DNA from: Puffinus mauretanicus
Lineage: Eukaryota > Chordata > Aves > Procellariiformes > Procellariidae
Assembly: GCA_023333565.1 (NCBI GenBank)
Contig: JAJKFH010001094.1
Location: forward strand, 3,410,001 to 3,474,000
Direction of reading: 5' to 3'
DNA length: 64,000 nucleotides
Part shown: positions 17,016-28,975 of the stretch, piece by piece
Numbering within the stretch: position 1 is the first letter of the stretch
Layout: the number at the start of each line of letters is the position of its first letter
Notes under the pieces: model-generated
The model's input: only the letters and a program-made list of their open reading frames with translations
Told to the model about the DNA's origin: nothing
The model's database searches: none
Translations under genes and position numbers: made by a program

Positions 17016-20000
17016 TGGAGCTCTGTCAGGAATCGTTTTTCCTAACCCATCTACGTTCTGAAGATCACTGGCATGCAGACACGGGCGTATTCAATAGAAA
17101 AGCCAGGTGCACGCAGCAGTCTACCTTACTGACGGACTGCGTATTGCTTGCAAAGCCTGTTTTCAAAATGTTGGCCCCTGGGCACTGGTGCTTACTTCAG
17201 CTTCTGAGAAAGGCTGAAAGGGTCCCCTCTATAGAAATAACCATGCTTATAGCCCATTTCTCAGGCTCTTCACGCTCATGCCACTATATGTGGTGTGCCC
17301 GTTACAGAAGAGCACCTCGCTCTCTCGGCTACGCAACACAGCACCACTGGCCTGCGCAGAAGCACTAACAGCAGCTCCGCACTGACAGCCTCAGAGGAGT
17401 AGTTGTGGAAAATAATCATTCCCATGGATTGTTGGGGAACAACAAGCAAGTACAAAGCCTCACGGAGATGGCACAAACCACATCTTGGTTTGATTGTATG
17501 CAGCCAGCTGCAGCAGCTTGTGCCTGTGTGTGGTCTGTGTGTTTTCTTGACTGTGCCACGCACTGTGGCCCCTAAATGGTGAGGGACAGATTCTGCCATA
17601 CCTGGTGGTCAAAGGAAGCATGGACTATCTGACCTTTTCAGGTCCTGAGGAGGCATCCCTAGCCGAGGGCAGTTGAACCTTGCAGCGCCTCTTTTCCACC
17701 CATCACCATCCACAGCGGGCTTGGATTACACACGGCATAAAGATTCTTGGATCTGTGCCGAGATCAGGATGGAGTGCAGCAGGAAGCAATTCTGCCTTAC
17801 CCACGCTTTCTGCCCTTACTGGAGAGAATATGGAGCTGAGATTTTTAAATTTAAGCTATTTGAAGTGTATCATAGTTCTTCCATCAATGAAATAGACAGA
17901 AGTATGGGGGAATGTTTGACAGGCCAGGCACCAACTTCTAGCCTTGTTCCTGCTGGAGGAACTGCCAGCTATCGTTTTCTATGGACTGTTCGGTGCTCTG
18001 CTTTCCTGGACTCCATCCACGAGGCAATTCTTGCTGCAGTGCCTGAATATTTAGACATTTGCGTTATAATTTGGCCATGGTGGACTTCCCTGTGCTGCTT
18101 ACCCCACTCCCAAAATATGCATAGTTTTGGCATGTCTTGTGATTTCCCAATGTAATCACTCATTTTCCCCATCTGAAATTTTAAGAAAACACTAACTGTT
18201 GGACACCCTTCCTTAAAAGAAGATCTTACATTTTATACAGCCCAATTCTCTTAGTACCCTCCTCCTATTTTCTGCGTATGGCCTTGGGGCTAATTCCACC
18301 TTTGGTACACTATTGATCTAAGCAGTGTACATGGGGATAAGCATGGTTCCATATTTCCAGCCAACCTATTGCTCGGTTCTGCATTAGTCCCTCCAGATTT
18401 TGCAGTAAATTAATTCATGCAGGGCAGAAGTTAAGCAGTATTCTCAGGCTTCCTCCATTTTAAGTTTGAAATCCTGGACTGGCACAATTCCTGCTCTCTT
18501 CCTCAGTCATTTTCCAGTAAAGCAAAATACTGAGACAAAGCTCAAGAACTGGTGAGCAACTTGGTGCAAATTACTTTCACATTCAGTCCGCGAGATAGTC
18601 AATAAACATGGAGGACTCTCTGTACCTTGTTGACTTCTTCTTCCCAGTTTGTCTTTTCCTTTAAAGAAAAGGACATTGTGCTTTTGTGAAATTCAGCTCC
18701 TACAAAAGAATGCTTTGTGTCTGCACAGCTCCAGTGGCAGCGATACATAACACTAATAACAACAAAGCTTGTGCTGAGGAGGATCCTCCAGTTCCTCACC
18801 CAGAGATATGTGTATCCAATTTTTTCTATTTCTGATCAGCTGGAAAGACAGTGGCAGCGTGTAGAAGTAGAGGTCTGATGCATCACTCATTATGCTGAGA
18901 CTAATATGGCTTTATATCTTATTTTAGCTACAGAGGAAGTCCCGAGGCTGTGGGGGATTATCAGAAAAGCAGCAGTATGGAAATGTGTATGGAGGGGGAA
19001 GGGGAATGAACAGCTGGAGAGCACTCAGTGCTGGTACTCTATAGGGAAAGCAGAGATCTCATCATAAGTGCTGAGATCTCATCGTAAGCGCATTGATCTC
19101 ATAGGGTCGTGCAAAGAGAACATGGATTGTTAGTTGTGGAACACCACCAGTTGTGGATTTTATATCCCAGTATGGTTTTGATTCGCTTGCCATGTAGTGT
19201 ATCTGGCTGCAATACCTTTCAATTAATTTATGCACGGGTTTTCTCAAAGCCAGCAGAAAGCCACATTTTGTAATTAATTAGTTTTTTAATATTGTATCAG
19301 AGTATGAGAAGTGCTTTAATTAGCCTACCACTTTCCTTGAGGGGTAAGGTTTTTTCTACCACTTATTCACACATAATCCATATATTCTTCTAACTAGGGG
19401 AAAATTGTCTTAAAATATTAAGAACTGTTATTGGCTAAACAAGTTCTCTAACAGACAAATTAATTACTTCATTGCCTTGTTCAGAAATTCTTTTCAAGTG
19501 GATGACCTTGTCGCAAGTTAATAACCAGAAATGTGGATCAATATGGGAAGCATATATGCAATTTAGCAGCTGAAGGAAAGCTTCAATAAGGATAGTTAAT
19601 TATATCATTAAAAAGTGCCATTTTACTTTCTCTCTGCCATTTCAGGTATAATGCCAAATCCGATCTCCCTCTTGCTTTCCATGTTCCTTTGTCTCAGTGA
19701 AGCTATATCAGCTTAGTTTCACTATTCCCACATCTCTGACCCATCTGTTACATGTTCCTCCTTCCCATATTTTCTTCTAAGGATTTCTCTTTTTCAGCTT
19801 TAGCTATTGTATGAAACCCTTATCTTTACCCCCACTGAAGTTGAAGATACCTTATGCTCTTCCCTAGCTCCTGAAAACAAACCTTTCCTTGTTCTTCTGA
19901 GGTCTCGCCTTGAAGTGGGTTTGGGACCTGACATTTCCATGCAGCATATAAAAAGACAGTCAGTTTACTGGGGAAGCCACAAGGACACCCAAAAGCTTTG

Positions 20001-23000
20001 TTCAGGAAAAGTGATGGGAAGTGTTAATAAGAAGGAAAAACACAAAGGCAGAGAGGGAAGGAAGCAGGGAGGGAAGAAGGGAAATCCTGTGTGTTTGGAG
20101 ATGTGAGATTAGGCTCAGATGGAGAATCGCGCCAGGACTCGCTCTCCCAGATGTTGTGCGTGCCCAACCCTAGCTGCATTCCTAGAGCACTCCATCCCAC
20201 ATGCTCAGCTGTGGGTTTTTCCACTCTTCTACTTAATAATTTAACTAGGAAGATTGAGAAACTACTGACTGAATTATGGAAGATGTAATTAAACCGGGAA
20301 GAGTTGAGGGGAGCATGTGAGCATTTTCTTAGCAAAAAAAAAAAATCTGTTTCACTACGAAATGAAATGTCACAGCTAAATTCAGTTACTACCTAGAACC
20401 TGCTCCCACTCCCTCCGTTACATAGCTGATGCACCAGCGCAGTAGTTGTCAATATCAGTAGTGAGCCTTCAGCAAAAGCACCCAGCTGTCTGGAAGGTGA
20501 CCGACTTCTGACACTACAGGGAAAAAAAAGCTCTCATCTTCCACTTCTTTATCTTCTGTAGTAGCAGTGGTGAGCTCCTGTTTAAAGGCAAGGTCATGCC
20601 CCTACGTACAGCTCTGGGTAAATATTGAGCTATTGTATGCAGAAATTTAGCAGCCTCTGTACTGCAAAGATTAATATAGAGAGTAAAACTGCTTCCTGGT
20701 TGCCTGGAGTTCCTCTAAGGAGGATCTCCTCCTCTCTATAAGGAGCTTAGAATTTTGTCCTGTGCGTAGCAGAGTTCTTCAGGGTTGTGACTTTAGTTGT
20801 GACAAAGATACAATTCAGCTCGGTAAGATTAGGCCTGATAATGAAGCAAAGGTTATTTTAGGTGGGCTTCCTTTTTGAAAGACTTTGGCTAATCTTGACT
20901 GTCTTGCTATAGCCTAAGAAGGCATAATCCAGCTGTGGAAATCAGGTTTGACAGGATTTTATTTAGTCTAGTAAATGCTTGCCTTAATTCTGGGATTTAA
21001 TCATTCCACAGCTGAGAGCTATGTTGTGACAAAGTTGTGATGGATGTCTCTATCGTTCAAATTATTCCAGCTCCTATGGGACAGAACCTTAAACTAAAAA
21101 ATGTATCTTTTCCTGCTTTGTCTCCTTAAATTTGAGTTTATGACTATAGTTAACAGGAGATGGCATTTCCCAGGGAATTACTTTTTTTTTCCCTACATCA
21201 TATTTTGCTGCTTATTTGGTTTTGGTTGTATCTTTTTGGTTTTGCCATCTTTTTTCCTCTGGAGAGGAAGAAAGATTGTATTAATAAGGTACCATTGGTA
21301 TAACCTTCCTTTCACAAAACATTGGGTCAGAGAAGCAGAACGAGGACCATCCGTTCTGCTTCCACTTGCTCCAGTACAGAAGTAGCCTTCTCTCTGCCAG
21401 TGTGATTGAAGCAGAGTCCAAGTAGCATTTGATCCGATATCATAGTGTGGCTGGTCCAAGTCATAGTCTAGCTCCTAGTTTTATTTAATAGCCAAAGAAA
21501 CCCCTGGGTTGGGCAGAACCCGTGGGGAAACCTGGAGTCATGGGAGGAAGGCAGAAGTGAAAAGATGTGGAGAAGTTGAGAGAACTTAATGAAACAAAAT
21601 ACTTTGGAATTTTTTAAAAAAAAACAGTCTGGGCACATTAAAATAAACAGGAATGTATCTTCATAGGCATAGGCTGCTTTGAAAATTTCACTTATATTCT
21701 CCAGTTGCCTATTTCGGTTTTTTGTTTGTTCTGACTTAAGTTTTTTGAACAGTTTACGACCACTGAGCATCCAACAGATTGTTTATGTGCAGTCCAGTCC
21801 AGATCTTCTCGGGAAAGTGGTGAAGTTAATTTATTGAGTAATTATCCCATGGCCTGAGATATACCAGTAATACAGTTTCATAACGAAAAAACAAGTGTTG
21901 CCAGAGACAGTTAAAAGGCAGGTGAAATATGGTTTATTTTGTGATTATGTGAGTTGGTAAGGAACAGGACAGGTGACATAAGGAGAAGCTAAGCTTCCCC
22001 CCTACCCCACCCAAGGTATATAAAGACAAACATCATATTGTCTATGCTAGCAAGGGTTCTGGGAACTTCTTTAAACATAAAGTGGAAATAAAGTTAAACT
22101 CCTATGAGATTCCTTACGTCATTTCTGACCAATTGGCAGAGCTAAAATTGCCTCTACAGAGGAAATCTGACCCACAAAAGTCTTGAAAGCAAATATTCTC
22201 AGGGCTTCAGGCAATTATACAGGTTTCCCAAATAAACTGTATGATTTCCTCAACTCTCTTTCTTCCAAAATTCTCCTTCCCTGCTTCCTTTGTGATGAGC
22301 CTATGGTCTTTACCTCTCCAGCCTGAGATAAAACAGAGGCAAGCTGCATTTACACAGGGCACTGTACTTTGTAATATTTCAGCTAGCTACTGTACTACTG
22401 ACCTTCTCCTCAAAACTAGACTAGACTAAACTTCTTCAGTAAAATCATGTATGAGTTTGGACTGAGCCAGCTGCCAAATATATTGCAGGTCACAAAGGCT
22501 GCCAGACTTGGGAGGAAAGCAAGCACTGGGAATAAGAAAACTTGTGTTGAATCATGAAGAATGGGTAAGCCAAAAAAGGATTCTGAACGAAACGGGGAGA
22601 ATGAACACAGAGGAGCTGAAGGCAGACACCGATAGAGACCCAAGTCACTTCCCACTGAGCCGAACTCAGAGCCAGCAGCCTTACTGGTGTGTGACGGTGA
22701 AGGCTGGGAAGGTTCCCTTCTACTGTCATCGAGGCTGAGATGCAGGCACCTCAAGCATGGTTGCCAAACTGCGTACTGGCAGATCTTGCAGGAGATCTGC
22801 AGCATTTTGAGGGAGACATTTACAAAGAGCAGCAGCTCCCACTGAGAGACAAACTCGGCAGAAGGGAGAGGTGCCGTTCTCCGCAGAGGCACATCACACC
22901 AGCAGCACGTCTCCCACTGAGCTTTTGTCAACATGCTAATTTGGGAAAGAAAGATGTAGTCTGGCACACCAGCCTTGCAAGTCGCTGAACCCTTGATGAA

Positions 23001-25472
23001 ACTGTTGCCAGCTGTAACGAGAAAAGCTTCATAACTTTTTCCTTTCATCCAGGTTGCAACAATCCCGCAGTCACAGCTTCAGATCACATTGTGCCTCTTC
23101 TGATCTCTCGTGCTGTGCCGCTAAGATGGAGAAGTCTGTCTACCGCAAAGTCTGCCAGCAGGCCTCCAGCTGCTTTCTCTTCTTGCAGACACTTCTGCAG
23201 ACACTTGCTAGGTTTTCAGCTTTCGTTGTCCTTAGTCTTTTAGCCCAATTGTCCTTTGGGTAGAAAAAGCTAGTAACAACTGTATGTGATTTTCCAGGTT
23301 ATATTCCTTGATGCCAGGTTTTGTCTCCATCTCTCCCAGTGTCTCCCCAGTGCTGCTTTTGCATTCTGCAGACCACGGAGTGAGTAAGATGTGGTGTGGA
23401 TGACCACCTCAAGACGCAAGAGGAGAAGTCCCTTGACTGGCCCCCACAGGCTTGAGAGAGGTCCGTTCTAGTGACCTGTTAGAAAACAAACAAGAAAGCA
23501 CGTTTAGATAAGTGGGTACTTTTAACCTGAAGCTACAAACTAATGTCTGAGAGTTTGGGGATGCGCTCTCTCTCCCCCAGGGGAAAAAAAGAAACAGAAG
23601 TAGATCCCACAGTCAATATGACTTTCATATCTACTATAAACCAGTTGCCCAGGACAAAGATAATAACATCCACTTTAAAATTATTCTCTCCTTGAATGAG
23701 GAAGGAAAGCAGACTCTTTTCATTTGATTTCAAATATCCAGGGTGATCTTTCTGCTGCGTCCATTTTGTGGGTGCTTCCAAAAATATTCATTTAAACTCA
23801 AACTTTATTTTCCTAGAGGAAATAATCCAAAAGAAGACATTTGCCTCTTCTCCCTCTCCGTTTCCTCTTACCCTGCTCAATGAAGATGTATGATGAGTAA
23901 GAATATAGAACATATCCCTTCATCTCTACTCCCCCCATAACTGCAGTAGTATTTTCAAATCTTACATCTCCACTGAGGTTTCATTCTGGTTTTAAAAAAT
24001 GGAAAAAAGGAAAAACAAAATGTACCTTCCAGCCAGCCCTCTTTCAATACACCAAGGTAGATCTCTTATCTCTTATCCAGATTCAATGAACTTTTCCCAC
24101 AGGTGCCAGCATCATGAAAACTCAGAAATGCAAAATCAAAACAACTGAGCCAGTTACTTGTACAGCTTGCATGAAACATTGACCTCCTTTGGAAGAAGGA
24201 TGAAGGGGTCGGGGGGAAGAAGCTGGAGGACAAAAAAATTTTGTTGTCAGATTTCCAGATGTGCGAAAACATGGAAGAAGTAATGTGATCGTCTGAATCT
24301 CTGGTTTAATAATTTATTGTGCTATGTTTTGTGTTGGTAAAGCAAAAATTTTTCTGAGAGGAAAAACAGAATAATGTCTGCAGATCTGCTAATTATGGGA
24401 TTTATATGAGGTCTTCTATACTGCTGTTTCCCATGTATCCCAGGATAGTATACAGTGGTGGTGAAGGCTTGTCCCTCATGGTCTCGGTAACAGTCCTCAA
24501 ATTGGGTTTGAGGCAGTGCCTCCAGGGGTGAGAAGCAAGTTCATCTTCAAGGCCAGCAGGCAGTATCCTTTGCACTAAGGCAGCCAACAGAAGCACTAGT
24601 TAGCGTAACTTGGGTCATAACAGCAGATCTGCTTGGAAATAAACGGAGACCACTGCTTCTTTGCAGCTTACTCCCCTTCAAGTGATTGACTTGTTGCCGA
24701 AGCGGCTGGATGTATTTGTGGTAACTTCCAAGGGAGGCGAACAGATCGATGGCAGCGTGCGTGCTACCCCAACGGAGGCAAATCCTGTTCTGAACTCGGG
24801 AAGCTGTGGGTGTCCATCAAGAGGACTGCCCTGTGTTTGTTTATAAAACTGCCAAATCATTAAGATGTATCCAAGAAGTGACCTGGTTATCAAGAATGCT
24901 GCACAGGAAGGGGGTCAGGTTAAGCCAAAATGGTGAAATCCCAGATTTGAGTCCCTACAGGATTTCTACAACTGCTCAAAAATTGGGTGTGGCAGCCTAG
25001 ATGGGAAATCCACAGGGCTTAGCTTTTTTTCAAAGGGATTTTTATAGTGAGACTTCAAACTCAAAACGCCCCAAATTAATTAACTATATGTATATATATT
25101 AAAGTTTTGAAGATGGTGCGTTCACTTGTGTTGAGGCTAAACAGAATGGGTTCCCAGGACATCTGTAATTTCAGATTCCTATAATAGCATTATTTGAAAT
25201 AAAAGCGCAGATGACTCCTGAGACCCAGAAGCATTCACTGTTGCCTGCAAACAGTGTTGTAAAAGGGCGTAAGCAGCAGGGCTCTCCTAAAAAGGTTTGA
25301 ATTGACACGTGTTACCTGCTTCTGGATTTGCACATTTTTGCAGGGTACTCCTGATTTTTGTCTTGGTTTTGCATTTTTTTGGAGGATTGGCCTAGAACGG
25401 CAGAGAAGTCAACCCAAGCGGTTAGTCTGTAGTCAGCTGGGAGAGACAGGGGGAGGAGGGCTTTGCATTCAG
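17016..25472. other. Intergenic, no gene seen
   Basis: About 8.5 kb of unique-looking sequence. It includes a short imperfect tandem of GAGATCTCATC(A/G)TAAG at about 19055-19100 and a purine-rich GGAAGG stretch at about 20050-20085. The longest frame is an unspliced 210-codon minus-strand ORF at 22416-23048, discussed as a finding. No recognised protein domain or RNA gene. Confidence 0.45.
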
Positions 25473-25590
25473 GGTTGTTCAGCCTGGAGAAGACAAGGCT
25501 CCGGGGAGACCTTATTGGGTCCTTTCAATATATAAAGGAGGCTTATAAAAAAGACGGAGAGACATTTTTTACCTAGACAAGAGAGACACT
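25473..25590 (+). mobile_element. CR1 LINE fragment
   Basis: GTTCAGCCTGGAGAAGACAA, then GCTCCGGGGAGACCTTATTG and AAGGAGGCTTATAAAAAAGA, match the C-terminal part of the CR1 ORF2 coding strand (Phe-Ser-Leu-Glu-Lys ... Gly-Asp-Leu-Ile ... Tyr-Lys-Lys-Asp-Gly). It is truncated on both sides, with no 3' tail repeat found nearby. It is moderately diverged and does not code for a working protein. Confidence 0.85.
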
Positions 25591-26647
25591 GTTACATTCT
25601 CTAGGCTTGGCGTGGGGATCTAGGGCTGTGCCGTGCACCTGAACAGTCCTGGCTTTGATGTGAAGCTCCCTGGGAGTCCCCAGCCTTCAGCTCTCTGGCA
25701 GTGCAGGTGAGGGGACCGCCGGCATGTCAGCTGGCTTTTCTGGAGGAGGTTACAGCTCCTGCAGCACCCGACAGAAGACAAATGCCCCCAGCTCCTAGCT
25801 GGAGCTTGGGGCCACTCTGCTGAGCAGCGGCCAGGCCCACGGGGACTCTGTCAACATCAGGCACCGGTTTCCACAGTGCACGCAGCAAATAGAAATTATC
25901 GCTGTTTGGAAAACTGTCCTGCAGAAAACAATTTACCCAATCATTCTTAACATCACAATCTCGGAAGCCAGTCTTTGCTGGAATGAAGAAAGAGGCATTC
26001 AATTAATAAATAACGAGGAGCAGCCTGACTCAATGCACAGCTTCTTAATAGTACTTGGCAGTGCTATTGCTTGTGATGATATCCTTAATGCATTTGCTAC
26101 TGAATAAGTAATAGATTTTCCCGATGCGATTGTACATTCTGCTCAACTCATTTTTCTTGAATATTCAGGCGCTCGCTTTCAGATAGTAGGGTTATTTCAT
26201 TGAAATGACCAATCTGGTAACCTATATTTCTTTTTGGTTTCTATTAATTACCATGGTATTATTTGTTTGTAAGAGGAAAATTTAGTCCCTGGTCCCGAGA
26301 AGCATTTGCGTAATGTTAAGTGCAAGCAAAGTCACATTGATCCTTACAGATATTTGTATATGTTCAATATATGTGAATCCTTGCACATTAGGCTCGCTAA
26401 TTTAAGAGGGACCTTTTTTTATTCTTGGGATTGTTTTTTTATGTGGAGCCAGTTCTGCTTGACTGTGTATTATAGAGGAAATTTCGGTCCTTGTACAAAT
26501 TAGGATTGCAGCATCTGTTTTCTTTTGTTAGCTGTAAACAACTAGCTCCACTTCAGCATAAGTCAGGAGTCTGTTCTCTGAGTAAGCCTCACCCCGGTAG
26601 CTGGCCAGAACAGGAATCAGCATTGCAGCTTCTCTTTGTAGCCAACA
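25591..26647. other. Intergenic; possible conserved noncoding block
   Basis: No gene seen. The part at about 25950-26290 is AT-rich but free of simple repeats, with homeobox-type TAAT cores and few chance ORFs. Stylistically it resembles vertebrate conserved noncoding elements. This is an impression only. Confidence 0.3.
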
Positions 26648-26766
26648 GGTTGTTAGCTAGTGCATTCACCTATATAGGAGACCTCAGTTCAAAACCTTCC
26701 TCTGTCTAAAAAACTTGACCTGTATCTCCCAAAGCCCAAGACACTGCACTAATTCCTGGAGCCTTC
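26648..26766 (+). repeat. Ancient tRNA-like SINE relic with fold-back halves
   Basis: TTAGCTAGTGC (about 26653) resembles a pol III A box, and AGTTCAAAACC (26686-26696) a B box, at tRNA-like spacing. The following half (AACTTGACCTGTATCTCCCA then GCCCAAGACACTGCACTAAT) reads as a diverged reverse complement of the first half. Inverted-dimer tRNA SINE relics of this kind are known in reptile and bird genomes, as I recall. It is not a tRNA gene, because no cloverleaf closes. Confidence 0.4.
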
Positions 26767-28799
26767 CAGGCAAACGTCCTCGGTCACTGCGCAGAAGGAA
26801 GTGGTGGTGTCCTCTGCACACTTCCTTGGCAGCACAGGGGGATCGGTGCATGGAGAGCACACCCCCTGAATTGAGCCTGGCAGATGAAATCGGCAGATTC
26901 ACAGTATTTTGTGGCTCGTGATGGGGCCTAGACGTGTCCTAAATACCTAGCGACTCGATGCTGTGGGCTTTCGGACAGTGGGGCAAACACTTGAGCAGTG
27001 GTGTTACGTGAAGACATCTGAGCCGTTGCTGAATACATTAACTCAGTCTTGGAAGCAGCCTAGAGGTGTTGCTGTAGCATTTCACTCTGCTTCTTTTTGG
27101 CTTTCTGGGAAGCATCATATATTGGCCTGGGAGTCCCCACACTTTGCTGTGCATCTTCCATTTCCAAGCTTACCTTACTTACAGATAGCTATTATAAATA
27201 GCATATGGCATTACTATAGCATACCATTATGCACCTACAGGGTTAGTTGTCACTTGAGGGGTGGCTTTGTGAATGTCAGTGACATCTCAGCAGTGTATCT
27301 AAGCACCCAAAGCCCCTTGGAAAGCCAGTTTTCCTGCTTCTAAACACCCTTCATTCATTCTTTCAATATGCAGGAGAGCTCTTCAAGCGAGAAATACAGT
27401 TATTTGCATTGTACAAGCAAGAAGTTTAGTGATTGCCGAAGACAGCTTTAAGAATCAGGGAAGCTTTGGTCCCTTGTGTAAAACCGCAGACAAAACTACT
27501 CCCTTTGATTCTGTGCTCTTGTATTGCTCTTTTATGTTGGAGCTGACTGATGCCTACAAGGAAATGCATTCAGCTAGCTTGGGCTCTAAGAGCTAGCGAG
27601 GGAGATGCTCACATTCTGTATAAATGTGCATCCCGTTTGCCTGCTGATGAATTATTTAAATCTCTGCTATTTATGGAAGCTGTCAGCATGCTTTGCTCTG
27701 CTGCTTTGACAGGAGAAGCAAAGGAATCTGAGTGAAGTGCCAACTAAGAGTTAAAATTTATTATTAATAGTCGCACTGCACTCAGTTGCGTTTTGCTCAG
27801 TATTTGGCAGTCCCCAGAGATATTACCTGTTACTATAAATAAAACACAGGCTGCCAGGATAACTGTTCTTCTTCATTTGTCTGGCAAAATGAGCCATTTT
27901 TTATTTTACTTTTAAAATCTGTATTATTAAGGCTTGTGTGTGTATTTGGGCTCTCAGCGCAGACAGCTTTTACACTAGTCTCGTGTTGCTGCTCCTCCAT
28001 GTGGTATTTGTACTCTGAGATGGATTTCACGTAGTAATGCTGAAAGCTCCCACGCACCATAGAGAAATGCGGACTGGGCTGCTACTGAGCGGGCAGGCAG
28101 ACCTGGTGCTGCTCAGAAGCTAGTGAGCAGGGGAGGGTTAGGAAATGGTTGGTGCATTATTTCGGTGACTCCAGATCCCCTGTGCTCTGGGTCACAACCT
28201 CCCTCCAGGTCCCGAAGCCACCATCTGCGATAGAGGTTGGCTTAGGGTTGACATGGAGCCTTACCCTTCAAGCACTCCTGCTGCCATGCAGCCACACAAC
28301 CACGCAGAGGAACAGATCTGGCCAAAAAACATCCAGGGGAGGGGAAAAAAATAAAAAGAGATTTCTAAGTGCGCAGGCATTACTGCCAGCACAAGGGTGT
28401 GTGCAGGAAAACATGGTAGGGGAGAGGATGAAACTACTTTTTTTGGTGGTGGCAGCCTGCATTAAGCCAGTTTAAGGTGGTTATGGAACTGAGCCACTGA
28501 GAGACCATATAGTTGTCTTTTATATTGTGCCCGTGTAGCTTAAAAGTGGTCCTATAGATAAAAGTACGCTTACATGTTTGCCTTTTTATTAATAAAAGCA
28601 TATATGCCATTAAAAAACAACATCAATAATTCATCTGGAAATATTTCACAGAGAGAAGAATGCCTGTCTCTATATATAGATATCGATATCTGTATATCCA
28701 TATATATGACTTAATGTGTGCAATAATCATCAAGTAGCCTTGCCAAAGGATTAGAAAGTGTTTTGCAAAGATTAATCAATTAGTTTCTGGGAGTATTCA
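26767..28799. other. Intergenic, no gene seen
   Basis: Unique-looking DNA. It includes the perfect 14-bp palindrome AGATATCGATATCT at 28678-28691 inside a TATA-rich stretch. A block at about 27545-27800 resembles conserved noncoding sequence. No exon is identified. Confidence 0.4.
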
Positions 28800-28975
28800 G
28801 TATCTCAGTTTTACAGAGAGGTCAACTGAGCATGCGTAGAGGGTGTTTAAGGGTCTCACCCAAAGACAACTGAGTCAAAGAAAATTCTTCCGCTAACCTC
28901 CCTGGACTTGCCTGAGGCCAAATACTAAGTCAATAGCAGAGCAAAGGACTGACTGAATCGTCCAAATTTCCTATT
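28800..28975 (+). repeat. MIR-like SINE relic
   Basis: TCTCAGTTTTACAGAGAGGT, CAACTGAGCATGCG and then TCAATAGCAGAGCAAAGGAC follow the MIR order (TTTTACAGATGAGGAAACTGAG ... TGGCAGAGCxxGGACT). Diverged, ends unclear. Confidence 0.5.

Noticed and set aside
17673..18155. A 160-codon plus-strand frame
   Set aside because: It has competing frames on both strands, no recognisable motif and no splice-site pattern.
26653..26700. A tRNA gene
   Set aside because: A- and B-box-like words exist, but no cloverleaf stems close and the 3' half is a fold-back, so a SINE relic is the better call.
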